A DNA stretch of 23,894 bases from a virus. The DNA lies in IMG/VR virus record IMGVR_UViG_3300037502_001361, positions 1 through 23,894 of that record; one strand, 5' to 3'. Under the pieces are notes generated by a model. The model did no database searches and was not told the origin of the DNA. It saw only the letters and a list, made by a program, of their open reading frames with translations. Numbering within the stretch: position 1 is the first letter of the stretch; each line of letters opens with the position of its first letter. Shown piece after piece: positions 6,866 to 13,667 of this stretch. Position numbers and translations under genes: made by a program.

Positions 6866-7203
6866 GCCTTGAGGGCCTTGAAGGATTGGATAAATTTAGA
6901 ACCTACATCCAAACTGACGTAATCGTGACCCTGCATTCCCTGCTCACTGTAGGTAACGTCCTCGGGATCCAAATTGACTCCACGCAATAGGTCGTGCAGT
7001 TCCTTGATAAATCGCCTGTCCGTGTAGATAAGGCCATGGTCATCAATGTCCCAAGAATCGGTGTCAAAATAAACACGCAATTCCCCGAAAGTTTCGCCAT
7101 GAGCAATATAGGACAGATCCAGCCCAGTCACAGGAACTTGTGCAGAACGATCCGACCAATATCCAGAACCATCAGTAGAAAGAATCTTAGAAACTAGCAG
7201 CAT
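6862..7203 (-). CDS. Conserved phage protein of unknown function
   Basis: 113 residues with GGAGA before the ATG and its own consensus promoter. The central block has FGELRVYFDTDSWDIDDHGL, then IYTDRRFIKELHDLL and YSEQGMQGHDYVSLDVGSKF. I recognise the GELRVYF...YTD..F..EL...YSEQGMQG..YVSLD layout from other phage genomes; function is not known. Acidic, soluble, mixed alpha/beta by appearance. It is one of a run of single-gene units here, each with its own promoter. Confidence 0.7.
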   Translation of the reverse strand: MLLVSKILSTDGSGYWSDRSAQVPVTGLDLSYIAHGETFGELRVYFDTDSWDIDDHGLIYTDRRFIKELHDLLRGVNLDPEDVTYSEQGMQGHDYVSLDVGSKFIQSFKALKA

Positions 7204-7236
7204 TTTTATCTCCGTGTCTTAACTGTCTATGTATGT

Positions 7237-7265
7237 ATTATATACCCAAATTCATTTATTGTCAA
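7237..7265 (-). promoter_or_regulatory. Consensus sigma-70 promoter, shared-spacer family
   Basis: Minus strand TTGACA (7265-7260), 17 bp, TATAAT (7242-7237). Both the spacer and the early leader ACATACATAGACAGTT match the promoter at 6837, so the two units share control sequence beyond the core boxes. Drives 6862-7203. Confidence 0.92.
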
Positions 7266-7276
7266 CCTTAAACTTT

Positions 7277-7561
7277 TTAAGCAGCCGACAACATGTTAGC
7301 GGGAACCCGCCAGTTGGTTAGTCCACTTCGAACGTGAATGAACTTACGCTTGACTTCAGTAACCTCGCCAATCACAGTTTGGCCTGTGCGACTAGATGTA
7401 AACTTGACCTTGGAACCTTTGATGAAGGCATTCTTATTTTGCTTTGCAATTTGCGCCCTAGCAAACTTAACTGCCGCAATTATCGAATCCAGTTGATCGT
7501 TGGTAAAATTACCAAACATGATGCTAGCATTGACTTGTTGAATTTCAGAGAACCGTTCCAT
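7277..7561 (-). CDS. Conserved phage protein, SH3-like C-terminal part
   Basis: 94 residues. The N-terminal helix has NASIMFGNFTNDQLDSIIAA and VKFARAQI. The C-terminal half has IKGSKVKFTSSRTGQTVIGE, VTEVKRKFIHVR and NWRVPANML. The second part reads like a small KOW/SH3-type beta-barrel (G.KVKFTS.RTG....GEV), a fold that often binds RNA or protein. The pattern is familiar from T4-like phages, without a known function. Upstream are CGGAG and a sigma-70 promoter. Confidence 0.7.
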   Translation of the reverse strand: MERFSEIQQVNASIMFGNFTNDQLDSIIAAVKFARAQIAKQNKNAFIKGSKVKFTSSRTGQTVIGEVTEVKRKFIHVRSGLTNWRVPANMLSAA

Positions 7562-7594
7562 TACTTGCTCCGTTGTTTAACTGTCTAAGACTCT

Positions 7595-7623
7595 ATTATA
7601 GCGCCAAAGCCATTTATTGTCAA
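7595..7623 (-). promoter_or_regulatory. Consensus sigma-70 promoter
   Basis: Minus strand TTGACA (7623-7618), 17 bp, TATAAT (7600-7595). The spacer starts ATAAATGG like its neighbours but ends GGCGC, and the leader shares AGACAGTTAA. It drives the gene at 7277 and abuts the stop codon of the gene at 7624. Confidence 0.9.
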
Positions 7624-7731
7624 CTAGTCATATACACTGGTAATTCTAAATACCTTGACTATTATCCATACAACGATGGCAATCCAAAGAGGAAAGCCTA
7701 AGATCAGTATGGCTCCGAGCGTTTCCATCAT
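7624..7731 (-). CDS. 35-residue single-span membrane protein
   Basis: Starts MMETLGAILILGFPLWIAIV, continues VWIIVKVFR and ends with a short polar tail. Almost the whole chain is one hydrophobic span. The first ATG overlaps the stop of the upstream gene (ATGA), a strong sign of translational coupling. Its role could be in lysis timing, superinfection exclusion or anchoring; none can be chosen from sequence. Confidence 0.6.
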   Translation of the reverse strand: MMETLGAILILGFPLWIAIVVWIIVKVFRITSVYD

Positions 7732-7889
7732 TCATCCCATTCTTGGTGGTTCTTGTGTTTTTGTTTTCGTTTATACTGATTCAACAAATCCTTCTTCGAA
7801 GGCGTGAATCCCTCATCATCAAAATACCCACGATTTTTCCCCTTTTGAGGCTTCTTCTTACGCCCCATAGGTTCCAGTTCCCGCTTCAT
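7728..7889 (-). CDS. Small very basic phage protein (53 residues)
   Basis: Starts MKRELEPMGRKKKPQKGKNR, then GYFDDEGFTPSKKDLLNQYK and a Lys/His/Glu-rich end. AGGA directly precedes the ATG, so the real start could be the internal Met8 (MGRKKKP), which is how similar short phage proteins usually begin. High positive charge suggests RNA or DNA contact. It overlaps the following 35-residue membrane gene by ATGA and lies six bases after the 53-residue gene upstream. Confidence 0.6.
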   Translation of the reverse strand: MKRELEPMGRKKKPQKGKNRGYFDDEGFTPSKKDLLNQYKRKQKHKNHQEWDE

Positions 7890-7895
7890 TTCCTA

Positions 7896-8057
7896 TTACT
7901 GCCAATCGGCATCCTTGTTGATAAATTTCGGCTTACGCTTGTAGCCGTCCTTACGCTCCACACGTTTCGGTTTGAAAGGTGTGTTTTCTGCAAACAGCAC
8001 GTAATGATTACGATGCTTAGTTTGCGGAACCTTGAATGAGATTGTTTGCTTACGCAT
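7896..8057 (-). CDS. Small basic phage protein (53 residues)
   Basis: Starts MRKQTISFKVPQTKHRNHYV, continues LFAENTPFKPKRVERKDGYK and ends RKPKFINKDADWQ. It is led by a sigma-70 promoter at 8086-8114 and is first of a three-gene run (7896, 7728, 7624). The PFKPKRVERKDGYKRKPKF centre is strongly basic. I recognise the general form from other phages, where such proteins are of unknown role. No Shine-Dalgarno sequence is obvious in the 28-base leader. Confidence 0.6.
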   Translation of the reverse strand: MRKQTISFKVPQTKHRNHYVLFAENTPFKPKRVERKDGYKRKPKFINKDADWQ

Positions 8058-8085
8058 TTTGAACACCAAAACTTAACTATTTCTT

Positions 8086-8114
8086 ATTATAGTACAGAAT
8101 GGTATTTATGTCAA
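8086..8114 (-). promoter_or_regulatory. Consensus sigma-70 promoter
   Basis: Minus strand TTGACA (8114-8109), 17 bp, TATAAT (8091-8086). The -35 box overlaps the stop codon of the gene at 8111. Drives the three small genes 7896, 7728 and 7624. Confidence 0.9.
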
Positions 8115-8422
8115 CCGATGGTTAGATTAACTCTCTTGATAGATTTGATGGTAAAACTGCGCCAACCCTGTGCTTCTACATCATAGACTGCCAGCACATC
8201 TTCATTGACCTTACGCTCTTTTTTGCCCTCGGTTACAGGCGCTGATGGCAAAAGCTTAGGGTCTAGAGTACATTTCATGACACGTTCGGTGCCATCCTTT
8301 TTTGTGAATGTTACTGTAGCAACATCTACCTTAAGAATACCTTTCAACCATTTACCAAACTTGTCCCAATCCTTGTCAGTAAAAGTCGTTTGGATCGTAT
8401 GGGTAACATCATTATCGCTCAT
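8111..8422 (-). CDS. SH3-fold-like conserved phage protein
   Basis: The frame is open further upstream, but the start is set at MSDNDVTHTI (8420-8422), one base after the preceding stop codon, giving 103 residues. The pattern is WDKFGKWLKGILKVDVATVT, FTKKDGTERVMKCTLDPKLL, a linker, then VNEDVLAVYDVEAQGWRSFT and IKSIKRV. This is a well-known phage family with the VTFTKKDGTERVMKCTLDP and VLAVYDVE..GWRSF blocks, predicted as a small SH3-like barrel of unknown function. Last gene of the operon 9010-8111. Confidence 0.8.
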   Translation of the reverse strand: MSDNDVTHTIQTTFTDKDWDKFGKWLKGILKVDVATVTFTKKDGTERVMKCTLDPKLLPSAPVTEGKKERKVNEDVLAVYDVEAQGWRSFTIKSIKRVNLTIG

Positions 8423-8423
8423 G

Positions 8424-8726
8424 TTATTCCTTGTCCGGGGTAAAAAAGTTTTCGATCTTTTTTTCAGTGGGCCATGATGCAGTGTAGTCATTATCCTCAT
8501 CACACAATGCAAGTGCCTCATCCATTGATACCACACGATGAGAAACAATTGTTTCATCAAGGTGCTTCTGAGAAAATTCTTTAGCGTCTCCCATGACCAC
8601 TGTATCTAGTGCCCATAGTGTTTTGTCATTGCCGTAGTCATCGATGCCAACTGGCACTTCTACTACATATCGCATACGAAACATTGAAACTGTTTCGACC
8701 AACACCAATTGTTTGCCTTCTGTCAT
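8424..8726 (-). CDS. Conserved phage protein, function unknown
   Basis: 100 residues with GAGG before the ATG. The N-terminal block has KQLVLVETVSMFRMRYVVEV and WALDTVVMGDAKEFSQKH. The C-terminal half has ETIVSHRVVSMDEALALCDE, DNDYTASW and an end with EKKIENFF. I recognise the VSMFRMRYVVE...WALD.V...EFSQ...IVSHRV...LCDxDNDY layout from other phages. It overlaps the upstream membrane gene by ATGA and is followed after one base by the SH3-like gene, so the three form one operon. Confidence 0.75.
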   Translation of the reverse strand: MTEGKQLVLVETVSMFRMRYVVEVPVGIDDYGNDKTLWALDTVVMGDAKEFSQKHLDETIVSHRVVSMDEALALCDEDNDYTASWPTEKKIENFFTPDKE

Positions 8727-9010
8727 ACTATTAACCTCACAAGTGCAACACTATCAATTAAAACAAGTAGCAAATAGTTTGCTACCATCCCTGAACTTCG
8801 TCGGGTATATGCTGCCCAACAAAAGATACCGCATTGTAAAATAAAAAGTGGATAAAGAATCAGAAAAGGGGGAGTAGGAACCGTAAGCATCATTACTATC
8901 GAACATGTAATGCTTAGTGCCCATGCAAAAATTTCTAAGATACATCGTAAAGGATTTGATTTCCAATCTTCACGTATCCAATTTATTATACCATAAAAAA
9001 TATCATTCAT
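8723..9010 (-). CDS. Small multi-span membrane protein
   Basis: 95 residues. After a short polar head (NWIREDWKSNPLR), two or three hydrophobic spans follow: FAWALSITCSIVMML, PPFLILYPLFILQCGIFCWA and MVANYLLLVLIDSVALVRLI. AYTRRSSGM lies between the last two. I recognise the ALTVPTPP..LYP and WAAYTRRS.GM.ANYLLL pattern from marine phage genomes. It would sit in the host inner membrane; role unknown. A weak -10 box lies only five bases before the ATG and no Shine-Dalgarno sequence is visible. Confidence 0.7.
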   Translation of the reverse strand: MNDIFYGIINWIREDWKSNPLRCILEIFAWALSITCSIVMMLTVPTPPFLILYPLFILQCGIFCWAAYTRRSSGMVANYLLLVLIDSVALVRLIV

Positions 9011-9057
9011 GCATTATGATAGCACAGCCATCATTTAAAGTCATGAGTTTTGGATAA

Positions 9058-9435
9058 TTACTGCGTACAAATTCTTTCGCGGTATATATTACCATCATTG
9101 AGTTGAATTTCACGCCAGCTTGAGCAAGTAGGACTAGGTCTTACAGGAAGTACTGGTACAGGAGTAATTACTTCTTCATGCACAATTACCGGTGCGGGTT
9201 GATTTCTACGATGAATTTGGTCTACGATGATCGCAGTACCAATTCCAGTAATTACTGCAGGGCCTACCCAATCACGATGCCTGTGAGGATGGTAGTGCCT
9301 AGGTTGCGGGTGGTAGTAATGATGATAGTGATGTCCATGAATACTAGGTGACCCGGGGCGCTGGTAAGGTTGAGCCTGCGCAACACTGGTCACTGTTAAC
9401 AGTGCGACGGCTACTGTAGCAAAAAGAGTTTTCAT
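9058..9435 (-). CDS. Secreted His-rich protein with signal peptide
   Basis: 125 residues. A classical signal peptide (MKTLFATVAVALLTVTSVAQ then AQ|PYQ) is followed by a His/Tyr/Pro-rich stretch at residues 30-55 (HGHHYHHYYHPQPRHYHPHR). Next comes a short hydrophobic segment (VGPAVITGIGTAIIVDQI), a Pro/Val linker and a C-terminal part with two cysteines (CSSWREIQLNDGNIYRERIC). The His cluster could bind metal or hydrogen-bond surfaces, and the cysteines probably form a disulfide in the periplasm. GGAGATATAAC precedes the ATG. Possibly host-derived. Confidence 0.7.
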   Translation of the reverse strand: MKTLFATVAVALLTVTSVAQAQPYQRPGSPSIHGHHYHHYYHPQPRHYHPHRHRDWVGPAVITGIGTAIIVDQIHRRNQPAPVIVHEEVITPVPVLPVRPSPTCSSWREIQLNDGNIYRERICTQ

Positions 9436-9453
9436 GTTATATCTCCTATAACC

Positions 9454-9990
9454 TTATTTATCACCAAACCATTCACGATTTGTTTCAATATCCTCAATAG
9501 CTTGCTTGAGGATAAGTTCTACCATTTGGTTCAATGTAATATCACGCTTATGCGCTTCCATTGCCAATTGTAACAATACATCATCTTCGAGGTCTAGCGG
9601 AACTTGAATACGACGGTCGAAAGGTTGGTTATTTAGAATTGCCTTAGCCTTTTCTAGAAAATCTTCTACTACTTCAAGATCGATCCACTTAGTGTCATCG
9701 AAGGCAATGTCTGATTCAATGTTGCGTTCCTTACACTCAGCCAAGTAAGCGTCCTTGGTATCAGGATTCAACCAACGATACGGGCCGGGCAGATTATCAT
9801 CTCCGTCTTGCATTGGATCTACTGTAGCTTCGTACACAGTCTGATTTACAGTATCGAAAACAACACTGGCAGTTGCAACCTCACTAGCATAGTCTAGATA
9901 TCGGGCGTTGGGGCCATAGCAGGACCACTGGTAATCACTACCGCCTACGATTTTATGTGACAGTGCTTCGTTGACTTGACTTAGATGCAT
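9454..9990 (-). CDS. Conserved phage protein with ribbon-helix-helix-like C-terminus
   Basis: 178 residues from the ATG at 9990; GAGG lies six bases upstream, which favours it over a TTG twelve bases earlier. The N-terminal domain reads HLSQVNEALSHKIVGGSDYQ, then PYRWLNPDTKDAYLAECKER and WIDLEVVEDFLEKA. The last 55 residues (DRRIQVPLDLEDDVLLQLAM, EAHKRDITLNQMVELILKQA) look like a ribbon-helix-helix: a strand followed by two helices, as in Arc/MetJ-type repressors. I recognise the whole form from T4-like phages; a DNA-binding role is inferred from the C-terminal part only. Confidence 0.75.
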   Translation of the reverse strand: MHLSQVNEALSHKIVGGSDYQWSCYGPNARYLDYASEVATASVVFDTVNQTVYEATVDPMQDGDDNLPGPYRWLNPDTKDAYLAECKERNIESDIAFDDTKWIDLEVVEDFLEKAKAILNNQPFDRRIQVPLDLEDDVLLQLAMEAHKRDITLNQMVELILKQAIEDIETNREWFGDK

Positions 9991-10069
9991 GATGAACCTC
10001 AATAATTAATTTGCTGTAAGTGTATAGCCAATGACAAAAATTTGCAACCAATGCTTGCCCAATTTATCA

Positions 10070-10225
10070 TTAGCTCCTATTCAACACAGCCTGTAGAGCA
10101 TACACGGCGTCATGTGTAGTAAAAAGTACGACACCATCCACAATAACGGTATAAAGATTTGGTTGAATTTCGTTTTGGTCGTTTACTGTTTTTTCAACCT
10201 TCAAAACCACAGTATTAGATTTCAT
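10070..10225 (-). CDS. Small phage protein (51 residues), function unknown
   Basis: Starts MKSNTVVLKVEKTVNDQNEI and continues QPNLYTVIVDGVVLFTTHDA, then VYALQAVLNRS. The start codon shares one base with the stop of the GIY-YIG gene (TAATG), so translation is probably coupled. The strand-rich start and final helix resemble the 49-residue protein at 6116-6265. Confidence 0.55.
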   Translation of the reverse strand: MKSNTVVLKVEKTVNDQNEIQPNLYTVIVDGVVLFTTHDAVYALQAVLNRS

Positions 10226-10560
10226 TATTTGACCCCAAAAGTATTGAGACTGGGTTGCATGGTGTTGATCAATTCAGTCTCACGTGCATGAGCAGCCTTC
10301 TTGCCACGCACAACCTCAACAACACCGAATACGAAACGCTCGGCACCACGCTCACGCAATGCACGGCTAAGACCCCAATCCTTGTTTTCAGCAAGGGCAC
10401 GTTGCATATGCTTTTGCATACGACGGGTAAGAGTCTTACGCACATTGCCCTTGAAGCAAAGTGCAGTCAGTCCGATGTAAACATCATGGGTCACAACATC
10501 CTCGATGAAGTAGATGACCTGATTACGATCGGACCTGCGCTTACGTTGTGTTTTCAGCAT
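10225..10560 (-). CDS. GIY-YIG nuclease-domain protein
   Basis: 111 residues, almost entirely a GIY-YIG domain. VIYFIED (Ile16, Tyr17) and VYIGLT (Tyr28-Ile29-Gly30) form the name motifs. TLTRRMQKHMQRA supplies the catalytic Arg region, RETELI contains the catalytic Glu, and SLNTFG the conserved Asn. Such domains make single-strand or double-strand cuts in DNA. With no separate DNA-binding domain it may be a stand-alone phage nuclease rather than a homing enzyme. Only six bases separate the -10 box from the ATG, so the message is probably leaderless. Confidence 0.85.
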   Translation of the reverse strand: MLKTQRKRRSDRNQVIYFIEDVVTHDVYIGLTALCFKGNVRKTLTRRMQKHMQRALAENKDWGLSRALRERGAERFVFGVVEVVRGKKAAHARETELINTMQPSLNTFGVK

Positions 10561-10566
10561 ATTTGT

Positions 10567-10595
10567 ATTATATACCCAACACCATTTATTGTCAA
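10567..10595 (-). promoter_or_regulatory. Consensus sigma-70 promoter giving a leaderless message
   Basis: Minus strand TTGACA (10595-10590), 17 bp, TATAAT (10572-10567). The spacer ATAAATGGTGTTGGGTA belongs to the same family as 6837 and 7237. With only six bases between the -10 box and the ATG at 10560, the expected start of transcription falls on the A of ATG. Confidence 0.9.
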
Positions 10596-11017
10596 CCGTA
10601 GGTTTCCAATATCTGTTCTAGTAGTTTTTGTTGTTTTTCTGCAACATCTACTTCCCACGGAAAACTTGAGTAAATTTTGTGGTTTTTCTCATCTAGTCTA
10701 ACGTCATGGTGCTTGCCGTCCCAATAGACACCGTGCCTTGCATGCCTCAGTCTACCGGTATGCACTTGGTTCAAGTGTAATAATTCATGAACAATCGGCG
10801 CAATAACTTCTCTGCTAGACAATGATTCATCTAATCGTATACGTGATTTGAATCTAGGGTCTAGCAACAGTTCTCCGTAATAGGTGCGTAGTTTTGTAAA
10901 CTCGATTTCTATGTATTCGGGTAGTTCTATGATAGTTGAGGCAATACGTATCACGTTGGTGATGACCAACTCTCGTTCTTTGTCGTACTTGTCTCCTGCG
11001 TAAATAAATTTGACCAT
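10592..11017 (-). CDS. HExxH zinc-metallopeptidase-like protein
   Basis: 141 residues. VIAPIVHELLHLNQVHTGRL holds a textbook HExxH site (His77, Glu78, His81) on a helix. The later PWEVDVAEKQQ segment (Glu122) is placed to give the third zinc ligand, as in SprT/WSS-like and related small peptidases. A His-rich loop (YWDGKHHDVRL) lies between. It sits directly behind a terminator, with no Shine-Dalgarno sequence and no clear promoter, so its expression is unclear. It could act on host or virion proteins; the substrate is unknown. Confidence 0.7.
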   Translation of the reverse strand: MVKFIYAGDKYDKERELVITNVIRIASTIIELPEYIEIEFTKLRTYYGELLLDPRFKSRIRLDESLSSREVIAPIVHELLHLNQVHTGRLRHARHGVYWDGKHHDVRLDEKNHKIYSSFPWEVDVAEKQQKLLEQILETYG

Positions 11018-11031
11018 AGAAATATTTAGCC

Positions 11032-11060
11032 AAAAAAATAGGGGCCGAAGCCCCTATTTT
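11032..11060 (-). terminator. Intrinsic terminator with UUCG loop
   Basis: Minus strand AAAATAGGGGC-TTCG-GCCCC-TATTTTTTT: an 11-bp stem with the very stable UUCG tetraloop and a T-run. It overlaps the stop codon of the phosphoesterase gene and ends that unit. Confidence 0.93.
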
Positions 11061-11667
11061 AATATACCAACTCAGCTGGCCATGTGTTTTTACCGTACAC
11101 TTCTTCACGTGTTTTCATTCCAACAGACCCGCCTTCGTTCTTAATTCTTTTCACTACATCTTCAAAAAGAATAGGCCTAAAGTCGATTTGTTCGACACAG
11201 ACACAGTGATAGCGAGGATCAATTTCTTGACCACGATAACCATTATCTCGCATAACTCTATGTGCGTGAAGGTGTCCGTGAATGTTAGTACCAAAACGAC
11301 CAAGATTGCTTTCATGCATAGGGATGTGACTGAGGATACAACCATTCATCACATGATAGGCACGTATATCCCTAAAGTAAGGAGTATAATCCTCAAGCTT
11401 AAAAATATCATGATTCCCTTTAATAAGAATCTTGTCACCGTTAAGTCTTGCAAGAGTCTTAAGAGCCTTGCGATTAATAACAACATCACCGAGGTGATAA
11501 ACCTTGTCGTTGGGTTTTACTGTTTCGTTCCAACGCTTAATCATTTCTTCGTCCATATCCTCAGGGGTGTCCCAAGGACGGAGCTTAGTTACACCGTCGG
11601 GCCCCATAAATTTGCAGACGCCAAGGTGTCCAAAATGTGTGTCACTTACAAGAAAAACGCTAGGCAT
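11059..11667 (-). CDS. Calcineurin-like metallophosphoesterase
   Basis: 202 residues with all metal-site motifs in order: Asp9-x-His11 (SDTHFGH), GDVV with Asp61, GNHD at 84-87, SHIPMH with His114, and HGHLHAH with His130 and His132. This is a dinuclear metal phosphoesterase of the compact type found in phages and bacteria. Candidate substrates are nucleotide phosphodiesters or RNA ends; sequence alone does not decide. It has its own promoter, an AAGGAG ribosome site and a strong terminator, so it is a single-gene unit. The adjacent Ro60-like gene lies upstream on the same strand. Confidence 0.9.
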   Translation of the reverse strand: MPSVFLVSDTHFGHLGVCKFMGPDGVTKLRPWDTPEDMDEEMIKRWNETVKPNDKVYHLGDVVINRKALKTLARLNGDKILIKGNHDIFKLEDYTPYFRDIRAYHVMNGCILSHIPMHESNLGRFGTNIHGHLHAHRVMRDNGYRGQEIDPRYHCVCVEQIDFRPILFEDVVKRIKNEGGSVGMKTREEVYGKNTWPAELVY

Positions 11668-11687
11668 GTCTTTACTCCTTAGCCATT

Positions 11688-11716
11688 ATTATATCACGTT
11701 TATTATTATTTGTCTA
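11688..11716 (-). promoter_or_regulatory. Sigma-70 promoter (TAGACA-17-TATAAT)
   Basis: Minus strand TAGACA (11716-11711), 17 bp, TATAAT (11693-11688). The leader of about 15 nt contains AAGGAG before the ATG at 11667. Confidence 0.85.
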
Positions 11717-11933
11717 GCGTGAAGTTGTCGGCTACTCGCACTACCAAGCCCCGACATGGGTGTAAGGTTCCGTCCTACTTATCTCTATATGGACAGTTAA
11801 GTTCTGCCCCACGATATTTTCAAGTAGCCCATGTTTAGCGGGCCTTAAGGTAAAGATCGTGCGTACCCGGCGGATTTGGTAACCGCCTACCCACTTTAGA
11901 TAACGTCAAAGTGTAAACCGAGTGTACTACTAT
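11717..11933 (-). ncRNA. Structured non-coding region after the Ro60-like gene
   Basis: No gene is visible in these 217 bases, yet on the minus strand they hold a run of stem-loops. CACTTT/AAAGTG is followed at once by GGCGG/CCGCC, then CACGAT/ATCGTG encloses a GCCC/GGGC helix, then GTCC/GGAC, and finally TGTC+GGCT pairs with AGCC+GACA. This is too dense for an ordinary spacer or a simple terminator; no T-run follows. It may be a structured 3' UTR or a separate small RNA processed from the message of the Ro60-like protein. RNA identity is not established. Confidence 0.5.
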
Positions 11934-13355
11934 TTAGCAGTTATAGCGATCTGCCATGATGGTCTTCATCATCATTCCTTCAGGAGTGAACTCCTGAGGG
12001 TCTGCACCAAGAATGCTTGCCATGATGCTTGGGCTGAAGCCAGAGACCAAAGCCGCACCAGACTTGTCACTCTTGACTGGAACATTACCACTGCTGTTAA
12101 GGTTCCAGAAGACCACGCTAGGAACAGTGTACCCAGCTTGTGCGTACTTACGTTCGATCATCTGCATAGCAGAATCGTCGTGACGTACACACTGGTTGAA
12201 TTGCATGTCACTCAAGATCAAGACCATGCTAGGCATGTCGCTTTGAGGAACATTGTTCTTCACAGCGGTGCTTAGGATCTTGTCGAAAGCAGCATGTAGA
12301 TTGGTACTCATACCCCAAGTGGACTTAACCATTTGGTCAACCTTCTGAACGATGTTACCCTTAAGGGTCAACAGTTCAGGCTTTTCGCTGAAAGTCAAGA
12401 ACGTGTCCTTGAACACACCCTTGTTCTTGTCAGCCAAGTACAACCCTAGCGACACAGAAACATCCAAACACGTAACCTTAGTGTCCTTACCAGCAGGGCT
12501 GGACATAGAACCGCTAACGTCAACGATAGGAAGGATATTCGCATCGTTCATGTAGTTAGGCAATGCTTCCCACTGCATAGTCAAGTGATCCAACTCAGTC
12601 TTGTTCAGAGTCTTGCGACCGTACAGACTGATGATGTCCTTCAAGACTTCATGAGGGAACACTGCGTTGGCGTTAACCTTAACGGTCTTATCGCCACTAA
12701 CCAGCTTAGCCACATATTCTGCAAACTTTACAGAATGACGGTTGAACGCCTTCTTGTAAATACGTGCGGCCTGCGAAGGCACGTGACTAAAGTTGATGTT
12801 ATCCCAGTCGTTGGCACACATTTGCGATTCGACGACCTTGGTCATACCAACAAGGGTCTTACGGTATTGCTTTGGGGTCATACCGAAGAACTCACGGATT
12901 TCACGTGCTACTTCACCCTTACGCGGAGTCCACTTTGCAGCCAACCCATTGCTTTGACGAAGGTGGTCACCCAACAGAGTGTAAGCCTTAGCCTTCATGT
13001 CTTGCGACTTGAAGACCAACAGGTCATCGAAACGACCAAGTTCAGGCACACGATTCATCAAACGAACTGCCGCATCCGGATCGGTCTTTTCCAGATGAGT
13101 AAGAATGTCACGGAACAACTGACGTTCACCTGCACCACTACGTGCGTCACGTGCCCACAATGCGATACGCAATGCGAGGTCACGGTCTTGCACATAAGCC
13201 GCAGTGAACTGCGGAACGATGTTCTTACCACGGCTTGCACCGATGTTGTAGAACAGATCAACCAATGCGTTTGCACTGGACTTGCGAGCCTTCATACCGT
13301 TAGCGGTACGTGCTTCTTGATTTGCGATTGCGTTTACAAATGCGTTCATTTTCAT
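11934..13355 (-). CDS. Ro60-like TROVE/vWA protein (DUF2828 type)
   Basis: 473 residues. Residues about 25-260 form an all-helical region (RKSSANALVDLFYNIGASRG, ALRIALWARDARSGAGERQL, NRVPELGRFDDLLVF), the TROVE/HEAT-type ring of Ro60 relatives. Residues 272-455 are a von Willebrand A domain with an intact metal site: DVSGS at 279-283, Thr351 and Asp383 (ILSDMQF). Ro60 proteins bind misfolded RNAs and Y RNAs and, in bacteria, can tether an exonuclease. The vWA metal site is complete here. AAGGAAA lies before two possible ATGs (13355 and 13349); the second has better spacing. Structured non-coding DNA lies on both sides. Confidence 0.85.
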   Translation of the reverse strand: MKMNAFVNAIANQEARTANGMKARKSSANALVDLFYNIGASRGKNIVPQFTAAYVQDRDLALRIALWARDARSGAGERQLFRDILTHLEKTDPDAAVRLMNRVPELGRFDDLLVFKSQDMKAKAYTLLGDHLRQSNGLAAKWTPRKGEVAREIREFFGMTPKQYRKTLVGMTKVVESQMCANDWDNINFSHVPSQAARIYKKAFNRHSVKFAEYVAKLVSGDKTVKVNANAVFPHEVLKDIISLYGRKTLNKTELDHLTMQWEALPNYMNDANILPIVDVSGSMSSPAGKDTKVTCLDVSVSLGLYLADKNKGVFKDTFLTFSEKPELLTLKGNIVQKVDQMVKSTWGMSTNLHAAFDKILSTAVKNNVPQSDMPSMVLILSDMQFNQCVRHDDSAMQMIERKYAQAGYTVPSVVFWNLNSSGNVPVKSDKSGAALVSGFSPSIMASILGADPQEFTPEGMMMKTIMADRYNC

Positions 13356-13422
13356 TTTCCTTTCTGAATGCGTTTTATTTCAATTACAAGTTGAATTTCA
13401 AAGTTTGCTGTTAGCATTCATT

Positions 13423-13450
13423 ATTCTAACAGGATGAGCGGGACAGTAAA
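13423..13450 (-). promoter_or_regulatory. Probable promoter of the Ro60-like gene (TTTACT-16-TAGAAT)
   Basis: Minus strand TTTACT (13450-13445), 16 bp, TAGAAT (13428-13423). It is a weaker match than others here. A leader of about 60 nt would carry AAGGAAA before the start codon. Confidence 0.5.
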
Positions 13451-13667
13451 GTTTAGTATTCTGGTCTAGCCCCATCCCCTGTGTATCGGTTCAGCCCCCT
13501 AGACCATAACAACAATTCATGTTGCCTATCTAACCTTGTGTCTGCGTTAGAAACATAGAATGTCTTTCCATTCTGTCGTCAGTTCCATTAGCGTCTAGTT
13601 TCCTAGATAAAGCCCTAGCAAGGCCACTGTCTACTGCATTTAGTGCAAGTCGTTAAAGTATTAACTT
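13451..13667 (-). ncRNA. Structured non-coding region before the Ro60-like gene
   Basis: No coding frame is convincing in these 217 bases. On the minus strand there are several clean hairpins: AAAGT-TAAT-ACTTT, GCC..GGC around TTGCTA, TCTAG-GAAA-CTAGA (a GNRA loop), AGAATG-GAAAGA-CATTCT, and GGTCTAG/CTAGACC closing a G-rich loop of about 30 bases. Transcripts from the promoter at 13878 would pass through it. Position next to a Ro60-like gene is where bacterial Y RNAs are often encoded, but I see no clear tRNA-like T-arm, so the assignment stays open. Confidence 0.45.

Noticed and set aside
7743-8039. 98-codon open frame on the plus strand
   Set aside because: Opposes two small basic genes (7728 and 7896) that have start signals and a consensus promoter; its product is a low-complexity Leu/Phe/Arg chain.
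10592-11017. Toxin or antitoxin partner for the AbrB-like protein or GIY-YIG gene
   Set aside because: The HExxH protein is not co-transcribed with either, being separated by a terminator upstream and a promoter downstream.
12585-13367. 260-codon open frame on the plus strand
   Set aside because: It is the mirror of the Ro60-like gene, has no ribosome site, is rich in Cys/His/Thr runs of no family pattern, and the opposite strand encodes a clear two-domain protein.
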